From positions 930,001 to 994,000 of the forward strand of contig LUGG01000006.1 in the NCBI GenBank assembly GCA_001683735.1: 64,000 nucleotides of DNA. Direction: 5' to 3'. Positions 1 through 10,022 of this stretch are shown here, in pieces. Both the position numbers and the translations under genes were made by a program. The notes beneath the pieces were generated by a model, which was not told where the DNA came from, ran no database searches, and worked only from the letters and a program-made list of their open reading frames with translations. Source of the stretch: Grifola frondosa (taxonomy: Eukaryota > Basidiomycota > Agaricomycetes > Polyporales > Grifolaceae). Position 1 is the stretch's first letter, and each line of letters opens with the position of its first letter.

Positions 1-107
1 TGGACTCGAAGCTTCTACACAGCATCACTCTGATGAGATTGAACCACTCAGCTTGTCACACCCCACATACATCCCGCTGAACCAGTCCCATCATGTCGAA
101 CGTAGAT

Positions 108-493
108 TTCAGTTGGATGGGTGTGTCTGTGTCATATGTCTCATGAGGGATGGGTGCATCCATCACATAGACAGGTGCATCTGTCTCATTAATTATATAA
201 TTAATGATTAAAAATGCAACAGGGAGAACTTGAACCCATGACTTCCCACAACATGCAAGTGCAACATGTTCATGCAACTAACCACTACACCACAAAGGCT
301 TTATAATTATTATATTCATCATAATTTATAACATCTATATTCATCATGCCACTCAAATGTTCTGCTCAATATCTCCTTCAAATATTCATTAAATCTCTTC
401 ATTTTTTCACTTTCTTGATCATATATATTTTTTATTATTCTGAATTTTATTAAGCAAAATATCTTATGAAAAGTATACCATTTCTGAAGACTG
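108..493 (-). repeat. Left arm of a ~386 bp inverted repeat
   Basis: Read on the minus strand, this segment matches 5702-6089 almost base for base; only scattered substitutions and a few small indels are visible. Homology stops at 'TTCAGTTGG' on the outer side and just past 'CTTCAGAAATGG' on the inner side. It contains the tRNA-like block at 215-299 and an 18-base AT palindrome (ATTAATTATATAATTAAT). The right arm overlaps the start of the transposase-like gene at 6040, so this arm looks like an inverted copy of that gene's 5' region. I see no target-site duplication outside the arms. Confidence 0.9.
215..299 (-). other. tRNA-like (SINE-head-like) sequence, left copy
   Basis: On the minus strand it starts GCCTTTGTGGTGTAGTGG, resembling a polymerase III A box, and carries GGTTCAAGTTC, resembling a B box, about 50 bases later. 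A five-pair stem CATGT/GCATG with a seven-base loop sits where an anticodon arm would be, but the base before the putative anticodon is G instead of T, and the T stem and acceptor stem do not pair well. It is therefore a tRNA-derived sequence rather than a functional tRNA. The copy at 5900-5984 looks identical. Confidence 0.6.
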
Positions 494-1134
494 TGTAACA
501 ATTTTCGTCCCTTTTTTGGTCATAGACGCTGGGTTAGATGCTGATATGTGATGTGTTGATCATGTGATGAGTCAGATGACAAAGATGTTATCTTGATTAG
601 TCAAAGGACAGACAATGAATAAGCTAGAAGGGTGGAAATAAGCCATTGTATGTACAAATATTGAATGTTATTTAAAGATTGATTGTACGCTCTTGAAACT
701 TCAACTCATTCAACTTCATTGAATGCTTTATTGACTGTTTTAGTAATCAATGTGTACTAAACTAGCAGTCAGGAGTAAGCCTACTTGTCAGCTTGGGCTA
801 GTTTGTAACAGGTTGATGGATATAGACTTAGCCACACTGCTAAATACCAGATGAAATCTGAAGCTTATTGTAGTTCAAGCATGATGAAGTCACACACCAT
901 CAGATCAGGCATTGGAAGGCCGATATTTCATATTTCCTTTTTTAAATAGTTCACCATAGTTCATTGCCGCTCACATATACTACACACTATGTCTGTGTAC
1001 ATATTCTACAGTCTCACTTTCTCTCTATGTTCTGTCAGCTTGACCTTCTTGAAAGCTCAGGGTACCATCATATTTTACAATGTTTATGGTGAAACAATCC
1101 ATCTAGTAATCACTTCAGAGCACATATGACAATA
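494..1134. other. AT-rich stretch without a recognisable gene
   Basis: I see no convincing coding sequence, RNA gene or repeat here. It lies between the inverted-repeat arm and the MITE and is probably decayed transposon-associated DNA. Confidence 0.5.
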
Positions 1135-1392
1135 CTGTACATTACAAACCAAATTGGCACCAGGTGTGACATGTGACATGCTGCATCTGATCCGGTGCTG
1201 CAATGTGAACCAGTGGGACATGTGATGAATGGCATGAGACAGTAGGGAAGGTTGTTGCACTGCAGGCACGGTAAATTTTGAGGTGGGTCATACACAGCGG
1301 TGAAGCCTCTTGTGACCTGCAACCAGTACCAAAATCTGGTGCATTGTGGGTGGGTGTGCCCTGTGACCACCACTTTGGTCTGTAATGTATGG
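1135..1392. mobile_element. MITE copy 1 (TA target site), CpG-depleted
   Basis: It begins CTGTACATTACA and ends TGTAATGTATGG and is bounded by TA on both sides (1133-1134 and 1393-1394). It aligns along its whole length with the GC-rich element at 26685-26948. Where that copy has CG, this copy usually has TG or CA, for example GGCGCCGG against GGCACCAG. The terminal inverted repeat is degenerate here but perfect in the other copy. No ORF of its own is plausible. A TA duplication is what Tc1/mariner-type elements leave, so the parent transposase would be of that type (inference). Confidence 0.8.
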
Positions 1393-2109
1393 TATTCATG
1401 GGTGGCTGAAACATTTCCTCCATCCCTTCCAAATGGAATTTGCCCCAAATTTTGAGCTGATTTTCATGGTGTATTTTTATGTATTGGGCTTGAAAATCAG
1501 CCATAAATCATGCTTATCAGAGAAGAACCCATATGGTGGAAGCAGAGAAAAACATATGGTGGCTAAAATCAAAATATACCAAATATGATATATTTTCACA
1601 ACATATGACCAATGCTATATCTGGTGAAAACCTGGCAACATATGAATATGGTGTCGGATAGACAAATCGTGCACAGTGTTGTGACACCGTGCCAAGAACA
1701 GTGTTCATTTCTTGTTCTGTATGTCTTACATCTTGTTCTCTTCCTTATTTAGATACAGTTGCTACTCAATGCCATCAGTTATTACCGGCATCCGCATGTA
1801 CCAATAGATACTATTCCTTTTGTTTTCTGCATTCCTACCCTTCATTGGATTTATTTGCTCGTCACCCAGCCGCATAATAGCTATATAGTTCCTGTATTCT
1901 TGTCCTGACACCTCAGTTCACTCCGATGCTGACTGAGGTGTGTATACCACTCATTACCTTATGCTTTTCTTTCTTACGTACAAACTACTTATAGAACACT
2001 GCATGTAACCTCTCGTTTGATAACTAGATATATTTCAATATACATATAGTTTGCTCTGATGCTGACTGAGAATGCTGCACATAACCTCTCATTATATGAA
2101 TGTGCAAAT
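1393..2109. other. Non-coding stretch with small hairpins
   Basis: No gene is recognisable. A short inverted repeat (CCTCAGT ... ACTGAGG, about 1912-1940) and a second copy of the 'GATGCTGACTGAG' word near 2057 are the only structure I see. It ends at the TSD (CAAAT, 2105-2109) of the LTR retrotransposon. Confidence 0.4.
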
Positions 2110-2637
2110 TGTTAAGACCGTCCCCTAAGGTCCCTGTATTGGTAACCAAAGGTACTGGTGGTCCTAATGGGCTTGATGCTTATACTGGTCTATACCGAGT
2201 ATGACGTTACTACTATCCTTCTTGATGGATAGTCCCTAATTAAAGGGAGACGGAGTGCGAGTGCGAAGGGAAATGCGCAAAGGCAAAGTCTGAGTGAACG
2301 ACGGTATAATAAACGAAGTAACGAAGAGGTCAAACTAGGGTATGTACAAGATGCTGCCTAGTATTTATAGGTAGCTAACTGGTCCGTGCGCAAGCCTGGT
2401 CCGTGCGCAGGTAACTAAAAATAGCATACTGTCCAATGAAATGTTGCTACGCAGCAACTGGTCTGTGCGCCGCAGCACCGTGAGAAAAGAAAATGATACG
2501 GGGTACTTGGTCATGTGCACAAAGTGCCACCGGATATGTCCGTACCTTCCAAAGTCCTGCAAACAAGTCGCGCCACCGCCACACATCATGTGACCAGTAG
2601 CTGTTCCGTCCGATAGTCGTTACAACCGGTTGTAACA
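2110..2637 (-). repeat. 3' LTR (528 bp)
   Basis: Runs from TGTTAAGACC to GGTTGTAACA on the + strand, giving the usual TG...CA ends. It is colinear with 4926-5449; the only differences I can find are four single-base deletions in the other copy, all in the first 190 bases. Confidence 0.92.
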
Positions 2638-2780
2638 TTACCCCCCTCTCTAACATTCATCGCCCCGATGAATCCTAGATATTGCCTGAGGGTCCGGGGT
2701 ATCCGAGTATTCGAGGTGTCCTAAGCGAGTAGCCAATTTATCGGGTATGAGGGCGGGGAATATGGCCGTGGTCTACAAGA

Positions 2781-3428
2781 CTACAGCTTGCGCTTCTTCA
2801 ATGATGGTTCCCCTTCATCAGATTCCCAAAGGTAATCGTCTCCGTAGTTGGTTTCATCCTGGGTGGTGATCGTCTGTGCTCCCACCGCAAGTGTGGTCCG
2901 CGTGATTCGAACATTTCTGTCGGGGATAACCATGTTCTCGTTCTCCCAATCGATCTTTAGGCCATTCTTCCTTATCCAAGGAAGTCCTAAGATCAATTCT
3001 TCTGGTCCTAAATCATAAACGTAGAACCTGGTGGGGAACTTCTCTCCCTGAAGGAAAAGATTTCCTTCGACTTGTTCGGTGATGCGTTCATTTTGATTCG
3101 ATGGCCTATGAACATGGCCGATCTTGATTGGCACAGGTAGCACTGTGGTGGGGACCTTGTATCTTTCTACCAGTCGTCGTGCTATGAAGTTCTCAGAAGC
3201 CCCGCTGTCGATCAGGGCCTCTACTCCAACAAGGAGTCCATGAAAGGCGTTCGTGGGTGCGGGATAGGGCAGTGGTTCAGTTATTGGTGTGTCCCATCGG
3301 GTTGGTCCACCAGTCCTGCTTGAGCCTGCAAGCCTTTGTGTGTGCTTCGACTCTTCTGGGTCCTTCGGTTCGGCTAGGGCCTGCGAGTTCCTCAGGTTTT
3401 CTGGGTCTTGTAAAAGTAACTCCGCCAA
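2781..3428 (-). CDS. Retropepsin-like aspartic protease ORF of the LTR retrotransposon
   Basis: This 215-residue ORF carries ALIDSGASENFIA near residue 72, the catalytic D-S/T-G-A motif of retroviral-type aspartic proteases. A hydrophobic segment EELILGLPWIRKNGLKIDW near residue 142 matches the second half of such domains (ILGxPWL). Retropepsins work as dimers and cleave Gag-Pol precursors. The ORF ends in the basic tail KKRKL without continuing into reverse transcriptase. Upstream on the same strand, an overlapping proline-rich frame (about 3400-3633) probably joins it by one frameshift as the Gag tail. Only the protease survives as an open frame, which marks the element as defective or non-autonomous. 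Confidence 0.8.
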   Translation of the reverse strand: MAELLLQDPENLRNSQALAEPKDPEESKHTQRLAGSSRTGGPTRWDTPITEPLPYPAPTNAFHGLLVGVEALIDSGASENFIARRLVERYKVPTTVLPVPIKIGHVHRPSNQNERITEQVEGNLFLQGEKFPTRFYVYDLGPEELILGLPWIRKNGLKIDWENENMVIPDRNVRITRTTLAVGAQTITTQDETNYGDDYLWESDEGEPSLKKRKL

Positions 3429-4925
3429 GAAGATTTGTTCCTGCCGTCCCTGGTTCCGCTATTCCCTTCCTTCCTGCCTCTATTCCTTCTACCCATTGTT
3501 CAAACGTGGGGGGTAGGGGTGGCAGGGGATCCGTTGTCAAGCCATAGCTCGACGGTGTTTCTTCATCGGACACATCCATCCGCGTAGGGGTTCTTCGAGG
3601 GGGATCTCCTCCAGGTACCCCTGGTCCTGTCACTCCTTCTGTCGCGTTCTAGACTTGTCGGTGATTCCACGAGGGGTGTATTCGTGAAGTGGTTCTTGTC
3701 GATGGGTTCAAAATCCAGAAATGGGTTATCTACTTCATTTCCCATAATGGCCGTCTGCCTAGATGTTTCCGGGGTTGCATTGGTCGTCATCCTGTGTCTG
3801 TGTTGGGGCCTATTACGCTCCTTAACTTCCTCGGCTTGGGTCCCGATTCTTTCGCGAGTGGATCCGTTCACAATCTATCCGGGGTGAACCACACTTTCAC
3901 AAGTGGATCCGTTCACCTGATTCCGTTTCGACGGTGAACCACACTTGGTCTGGTCACGGGTGGGTTCGTTCTGGGTACGGGGTTCTCTGCGTCTCGTGGT
4001 CCTGGTGGGACTAGTCCTTGGCCAAAGGACTCGTTCGTCCCTTCCTCGGGGTTTGCGTTCGTTCTATTGGGTTTTCCTGTACGCAGTCCTTTCTGCGATA
4101 CTATCGGGGCTCTCTGAGCTCCTCGACGCCCAATTGCGTTTCAAGTCTGGTCTGTCCACGACCTATCGAGGTGGGATGGGGACTTGGTTCTGGTTCGTTC
4201 TGTAAGGCAATAGAGTTCGACCTGAAAAGCGGCCGAGTTATGTCTATTGTGTGCCTTCTTGTCTGTTATCGCAGGTGGCTTCCTCAAGCTCCTACACAGG
4301 GTATGGATCCACCTTTTATCTCTCGATGTTCGGGTGGAGTATTGTCGTCAAGACGGGGAAAGGGGTTTATCCACGGGATTCTGCTCTGAATTCCTCGAAT
4401 TCTTCGGCTTCCTGGATTTCTTCGCCTTTCAATTCTGTATCCGAGCCGTCTATGGCTTCTTCTACGGGGTTCTGGTTCAACGGGGGTTCGTGAAAGGGGG
4501 TGTCAACGGTATCGCCAGCTGGATTCTTCTTTATATCGGGGGTGATCGGTCCCTTCTACAAGGTTCTTCGGCTGGGTTCTGGTTCGATTCGAGGGGGTTC
4601 TGTCCTCGTACTACCTCGAGTCCTTCAGACTTCTTGGCTGGTAGTTCTGATATAGTTCGACCTGATGCAAAGGGTCGAACCGCGTTCCAAAGATCGCTTA
4701 GGCTCTTCAAGCCTTTCGTTCTTCGGCTTCGTCCAACGTTTGGTCCTTGGTCCTTCAACCTTCTGGACTCCTGAGTTGGATGCTTTTCTGGACTGGGGGG
4801 TCAGCCCTTCACCACACTTGGCAGTGGTGGGGCAATGGAAGGGGTCCGTTCCTTCCAACGGTTCCACTGTGTGGTCGGGGTTCTTCAAACTCCTCGACCA
4901 GTGGTTTTGGTAGAGTTTGACCTAG
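3429..4925 (-). other. Gag-like low-complexity interior of the LTR element
   Basis: On the minus strand the frames are rich in P, E, R and K (for example KPKNERLEEPKRSLERGS near 4660-4780) but are broken by stops. No zinc knuckle is evident. The + strand ORFs here, including a 175-residue one at 4247-4774, are antisense and low-complexity, and I do not treat them as genes. Confidence 0.45.
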
Positions 4926-5449
4926 TGTTAAGACCGTCCCTAAGGTCCCTGTTTGGTAACCAAAGGTACTGGTGGTCCTAATGGCTTGATGCTTATACTG
5001 GTCTATACCGAGTATGACGTTACTACTATCCTTCTTGATGGATAGTCCCTAATTAAAGGGAGACGGAGTGCGAGTGCGAAGGGAAATGCGCAAAGGCAAG
5101 TCTGAGTGAACGACGGTATAATAAACGAAGTAACGAAGAGGTCAAACTAGGGTATGTACAAGATGCTGCCTAGTATTTATAGGTAGCTAACTGGTCCGTG
5201 CGCAAGCCTGGTCCGTGCGCAGGTAACTAAAAATAGCATACTGTCCAATGAAATGTTGCTACGCAGCAACTGGTCTGTGCGCCGCAGCACCGTGAGAAAA
5301 GAAAATGATACGGGGTACTTGGTCATGTGCACAAAGTGCCACCGGATATGTCCGTACCTTCCAAAGTCCTGCAAACAAGTCGCGCCACCGCCACACATCA
5401 TGTGACCAGTAGCTGTTCCGTCCGATAGTCGTTACAACCGGTTGTAACA
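4926..5449 (-). repeat. 5' LTR (524 bp)
   Basis: Same TG...CA-bounded sequence as 2110-2637, but missing four single bases. It is followed by the target duplication CAAAT at 5450-5454. Confidence 0.92.
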
Positions 5450-5701
5450 CAAATATCATATTGACTTCCCTACTATATATAAAGATATTTGAATATAAAC
5501 AACATTTACTGATTTCTAAGTTATAGCAGGGCCCTGAAGATAATCTAGTAGGACCTATTATATTAGGTGACATTACAATGCTGACTGCTAGCATATTAGG
5601 ATAACACTATAATACCAGTGCAGAGTCTGGTGAAGATAATCCATGCAGACTTAAAGGAGGAGCAGGTGAAGAAAATGCAGTGTGGCTGAGCCTATATCCA
5701 T

Positions 5702-6089
5702 CAGCCTTCAGAAATGGTATACTTTTCATAAGATATTTTGCTTAATAAAATTCAGAACATTAAATAGAAAATATATATGATCAAGAAAGTGAAAAAATGA
5801 AGAGATTTGATGAATATTTGAAGGAGATATTGAGCAGAACATTTGAGTGGCATGATGAATATAGATGTTATAAATTATGATGAATATAATAATTATAAAG
5901 CCTTTGTGGTGTAGTGGTTAGTTGCATGAACATGTTGCACTTGCATGTTGTGGGAAGTCATGGGTTCAAGTTCTCCCTGTTGCATTTTTAATCATTAATT
6001 ATATAATTAATGAGACAGATGCACCTGTCTATGTGACAGATGCACCCATCCCTCATGAGACATGACACAGACACACCCATCCAACTGAA
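5702..6089 (+). repeat. Right arm of the ~386 bp inverted repeat
   Basis: Reverse complement of 108-493. It runs from CAGCCTTCAGAAATGG to CCATCCAACTGAA and includes the tRNA-like block 5900-5984. Its outer end runs into the reading frame of the transposase-like gene that begins near 6040, which the left arm lacks. Confidence 0.9.
5900..5984 (+). other. tRNA-like (SINE-head-like) sequence, right copy
   Basis: Same features as the left copy: an A-box-like GTGGTGTAGTGGTTAG and a B-box-like GGTTCAAGTTC, with a degenerate cloverleaf. A run of T (GCATTTTTAA) follows, as at polymerase III terminators. This tract could make the block a polymerase III promoter even though it is not a tRNA (inference). 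Confidence 0.6.
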
Positions 6090-8000
6090 GCTGCTCATTG
6101 AACAAGATGAAGAACAATGGCTACATTCAGATGATCCACTTCATCTCCCATCTCTGCCTTCGCAAACCCAATTGGACACTACTCAGAAGACTTCGCAATC
6201 AATTCATGGCCCTGCACTCCCGGAAGACATTTCAGATCAACTATATGATGATTGGGCTGGAGCATTAGCATACAACAGGCCTGAAGGATCTGATGCTGAT
6301 GACGTGGAGTACATACCTCTGAGAGAGCTGCTACAAAACTCTGGAGCTGAGTCCGAGTCACAGGCAGTTTCTGCTTTAGATGACACAGACTTTCATGACT
6401 ATATGCATACCATGACTGTGGAGGAGTTCAACGAGAGCATAGGTAAGTCTTGGTTTTCAAATTTGTAGATATCATAACTTACCTCTAATTTATGGTGTTC
6501 ATGATGAAGTGCATGGTCCAGAATATATTAAAGGACAATTCAAGAAATTTGACTGGTGGCTGTGGGTCGACAAAGAAGTTAGTGAATTTGTATCCAATGT
6601 GTCCAGTAAATTATACTTACGAATGATTGTTAGCATTGTTCACTTGATGTTCTAGATAGCTTTCCATGGGCCATTATTTTCTGAAAATGAGATGGAAGCC
6701 ACTTGATGGTTTGCACATATTAATGGCACAGTGGGCTTACCGAGTGTCAAGCAAGTCAAACATCACTGCGAGGTTGTCCTTCAAGCAGCCGGTGTGCCTG
6801 CACAGATGTTGCAGTCTGCCATGGGTAATTTGTACACTATGACTGATTTATGCAAGATAATGGAACAAGTAAGTCAGATTATATTGTGATGAAGTGCATC
6901 ATAAAATAATACCTCTGATAATGAGAAATTCGCCAATCCCATGGTGTGTCACCACTTGCACACCTTTCCTGAGGACTCGGGTGATGTGCTAGAAGAATGT
7001 TGGCAAGCACAGAGATGGAGATTTGAAGTGGATGCCAACATCGCTGGTCCTATGACATGGGGTGCCGATGGCAAACATTATTTTATCCAGGAGCTGCACT
7101 TATCAGGCTCAATGACAATGGTACAGTCAGACCTGTGATGATTGATCGATGGTATGAGAAAGATGAGCAGATGTGGGCGCACATGAATCCTCTGCTTGTG
7201 ACTGTGGATGAGATGGGCTTGGTCATTGATTATTGACATGGTGCTGCAAAAGAGGTACCCTTGACATCTTTCTTGCTATTAGTCATGAAGCTAGACTCAC
7301 CGGCAATCCAGTATCAGTACGGATTACCAGCACCTGAAAATATCTGAGGTATGTCATTAGTATGAATAGTGCAATGAGAATAACTGAAGCTGTGATTAGG
7401 GATCTTACGATCTGATAATGTTCATAAGCCTCTTGGATCATGGAGCCATTCTACTACAAATTATTGGCATGATATTGCAAAAGGCAAACATGTCTTAGCT
7501 GTTCTGATATGGCTATACTGTGATGATACATCAGACAATATGAGCAAAAAATGGAACAAGCATAACTCCCTTTTGTTTACACTGGCTGGACTACCTCAAT
7601 CACTCATTCATCTGATGTACAACATCCACTATCTCACAACCTCCAATATTGCACCTCCGCTAGAAATGATGAAACAATTGGTTGAACAATTATGATAAAT
7701 AGCAATCATATTATTTATGTACTTGATGCAATTATTTTGCAGCGACGCATGTTACCATGGGATCGAGGTTTGGAACTGCCTCTTGAAAGAGATGGTTGTT
7801 GTTATGCCATGGATTCTTGCATTTCTTGGAGATAACCCAATGTCGAGTGAGTTTGCATCATATATCAGCATGCAAGGCAAGCGTTTCTGCTGAAAATGCA
7901 AAGTTAGGGCAACAGATGATCAGCACCAAGCAGCAAGAGATACAGGAAAAGAGGCACATCTTCAAGATTTCCTCACTGTGAGTTTCAATATTGACAAAGT
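6040..8000 (+). pseudogene. Decayed DNA-transposon protein (basidiomycete FPEDSG / GLPQSL family)
   Basis: Fragments in several frames follow the order of a large protein family common in Agaricomycete genomes. An acidic N-terminal part lies at 6040-6450; a helical region with FDWWLWVDKEV is near 6550 and LPSVKQVKHH near 6735; FPEDSGDVLEECWQAQRW is at about 6967-7020 and GPMTWGADGKHYFIQE at 7045-7095. Further on are SKKWNKHNSLLFTLAGLPQS near 7545-7600, TSNIAPPLEMM near 7645, and MPWILAFLGDNPMSSEFA near 7800-7860. These motifs resemble uncharacterised proteins that co-occur with Plavaka/CACTA-like transposons; the family name is from memory and uncertain. Several stops and frame changes interrupt it, and the C-terminal half after 'GKRFC' (about 7890) is missing. 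It is the first of four + strand units. Confidence 0.65.
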
Positions 8001-8267
8001 CAATTGAAATCATTAATACATGAGTACATAGACAGGTAGTAAACATACCAAGCAGGAGACCCTTGTGGATCTATGCAACCAACTTGCTTGTGTGCTTGGC
8101 AGTGCACGTAGTGCAATAAATAATATGGCCACCTAGTCCGATACAAAGGACAAATACTTCGCAGGTTTTGTGGCACACTGTAAAGTGGGTGGGGGCTTAT
8201 CATGCTCACACCTCGCATACGTTGCACCAGTCTCTATATTTGAGAAAGTGCGTTGTACTCGAGGAAG

Positions 8268-8293
8268 GTGAAGAAAGCTAGTGCTTTCTTCAC
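8268..8293. other. Perfect 11-bp-stem hairpin
   Basis: GTGAAGAAAGC and GCTTTCTTCAC flank a four-base loop TAGT. It lies in non-coding DNA between the first transposase-like unit and the minus-strand coding remnant. A role is unknown; it could be chance or a terminator-like RNA fold. Confidence 0.55.
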
Positions 8294-8588
8294 TTCTTGC
8301 ACACTTTTTATACTAAGTAAATACAAGTAAATGAAATGCATGATTAATAGTATCTTTAGTAGTTAAGTCCTCAATTGGGAACTTAACCCAGAAATGGTAA
8401 TGACCCATTACACTCCCCCCCATCGGACCTGTGTATGGGGGCAAAGAAGGAGAGCGGGAAGGGTGGTGGCAGTCACTGCAATTATGGTAGCAACACGTGC
8501 ACGTCGGGACTGAGACCATGGTGGTGGTGACGGGCTACACCAAACTGACGTGAACATGATTGTGGGTGCTCGTGACAATCGACGTGCC

Positions 8589-9349
8589 TCAAGTCTCGGG
8601 CTCAGCTGGCTCCCTGGAGCTGGCTTCACCCTCGTCACGAGGAGTGCCCTCCATCAGGAAGTCATGACCCTGAGGGAGGTTGTCAATGCTACCACTGGGT
8701 GCAGCAGTAGTGTCTGCAGTAGTGTCCTCAGAGATGACAGTGGCCATTGAGACATTCCCCTTAATGTGGATGAGCTCATTGATCGGCAGCACAATAGTGA
8801 TGTCAGCCATGTTGCAGGGGTACATGTCATATGGTGGTACAGTGTTGACCATGTATCCTTCTCAAAGGTTGCAGTGGGGAGGGAAGAATTCTTCCATGGC
8901 CTGCACACCTCGAGTGCTGATGCCTATGTGAGCAAACCAGCATGCCATGTCAAAGATCATGGTGTTGGTCGCAGGACTGGGGAATGGCTCTAGTAGTTCC
9001 ATGATGGCATGGGGGTAATCGCCCTCAGTCACGATGCAGTTGAATAGACCATAAATCAAGAAGAGGGCTCACATGTTTGCAGCCCAGAAGTTAATCACGG
9101 GGGCCCCACCAGTTCGTGGGGCCATGAGCCATGTGACGCGGAATGACTTGAGGTCAGAGCAGTATCATCCCCTGCTAGGAAAGGTACAGGTGCCTGCAGA
9201 AACTCAAGTGGGGTTCTGCAGGTACCAGGAGATCCATTCATCGATGGAGTTCTCTGTCCATGGCTGGGGAAGATGGCCCCCTGCTTGGGCACCGTGCTTC
9301 TCTTCACACATGACCCAGTTACGAAGGTGGCATGACACATATGAAGCAC
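8589..9349 (-). pseudogene. Minus-strand coding remnant, unknown family
   Basis: Two segments in the same minus frame, 9059-8862 and 8852-8589, are separated by one TGA codon. Around it the protein reads continuously (EEFFPPHCNL, stop, EGYMVNTVPPYDMYP). The stop is one CGA to TGA transition away from an open frame of more than 150 residues. Features are MELLEPFPSPATNTMIFDMA, a long hydrophilic centre, and a Ser/Thr/Ala-rich tail. An upstream frame (9349-9095) may be another exon. I do not recognise the family. Its strand is opposite to all the other transposon units here, so it may be an independent insertion. Confidence 0.45.
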
Positions 9350-9786
9350 TCATTTTTCAGTCTCAGTCGAACACTCTTGCTTTCTTACTACTACCAATTC
9401 AGTAGTGTTGCCACGGCTTAGTCACACCTGTTTCAGCTTTTTAGATATTCTGACATGAATTTTGCAGATAATGACATGATCTTAACTGAAATTAATAGCT
9501 AAGATGTATATGTATTTGAATGTAACACCACCATTTGCATAATTATCTTCAATATGTTTCAATTTCAGTTACATTGGTAAAAAAGCTGACTAAAAAGTCG
9601 GACTTTGCAATCGGCTTTTTGGCTATATATCCATCAATATAAGGTATAACACTGTGATATTTGGCACGAGTATGCGGCTATATATACGCTACGAAATGAA
9701 TGTAAGAGCACTATGATATGTGAAAAACTGCCCAAGTTATGAGTCATATACCATTTAGGCCTGACTTAGCTGCAGCAACACTACAA

Positions 9787-9957
9787 TTCAGTACTGCTCA
9801 CTTCAAGTGGACAGTGCTGAACCAGGATCTGCTGACTTCAAGTTGGCAGATTCCGAAGCTTTCTAAGCTTTGTCATCCAGTCTCCAGATGTCTGAGAATA
9901 CCCTTGTTTTGTTTCATGCTACAGCACTGCCATCTGGTCTCCAGACGAGTGTGCTGT
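9787..9957. repeat. Hairpin module A (two CACTTCAAGTG hairpins, two CTGG/CCAG hairpins)
   Basis: 9787-9821 is a 35-base palindrome: arms TTCAGTACTG/CAGTGCTGAA around the core CACTTCAAGTG. 9825-9853 is a second palindrome with arms GGATCTG/CAGATTC and core GACTTCAAGTT, paired throughout if G-T pairs are allowed. 9874-9890 (CATC...CCAGATG) is a weaker third hairpin. 9921-9957 is a fourth, with ACAGCAC/GTGCTGT outside and CTGG/CCAG inside. The same order recurs at 12784-12970 and 20597-20790. It lies just upstream of the + strand gene unit starting near 10023. Confidence 0.75.
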
Positions 9958-10022
9958 TATTCCCTATCTGCTGCTTGTCCTATGGCGGAAGACGTGACTG
10001 GACCTAAGCCCTAGGCAGCCTG

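Larger units (their letters stand above)
2110..5449 (-). mobile_element. Short LTR retrotransposon, minus orientation, probably non-autonomous
   Basis: Two nearly identical direct repeats (2110-2637 and 4926-5449) bound the element, and a five-base duplication CAAAT flanks it (2105-2109 and 5450-5454). The retropepsin-like ORF reads on the minus strand, so the LTR at 4926-5449 is the 5' LTR. A purine-rich tract (AGAGAGGGGGGTAA on the minus strand, about 2638-2651) abuts the 3' LTR where the plus-strand primer is expected. The interior is only about 2.3 kb and holds a proline/glutamate-rich gag-like region and a protease. I find no reverse transcriptase, RNase H or integrase, so it would need those enzymes in trans. 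The primer-binding site after the 5' LTR does not start with the usual TGG. Confidence 0.9.

Noticed and set aside
215..299. Functional tRNA gene
   Set aside because: The acceptor and T stems do not pair and the base before the anticodon is not T; only the internal promoter-like boxes are convincing.
4247..4774. 175-codon + ORF in the LTR retrotransposon
   Set aside because: Antisense to the gag-like region of an element whose protease and purine tract show minus orientation; composition is low-complexity.
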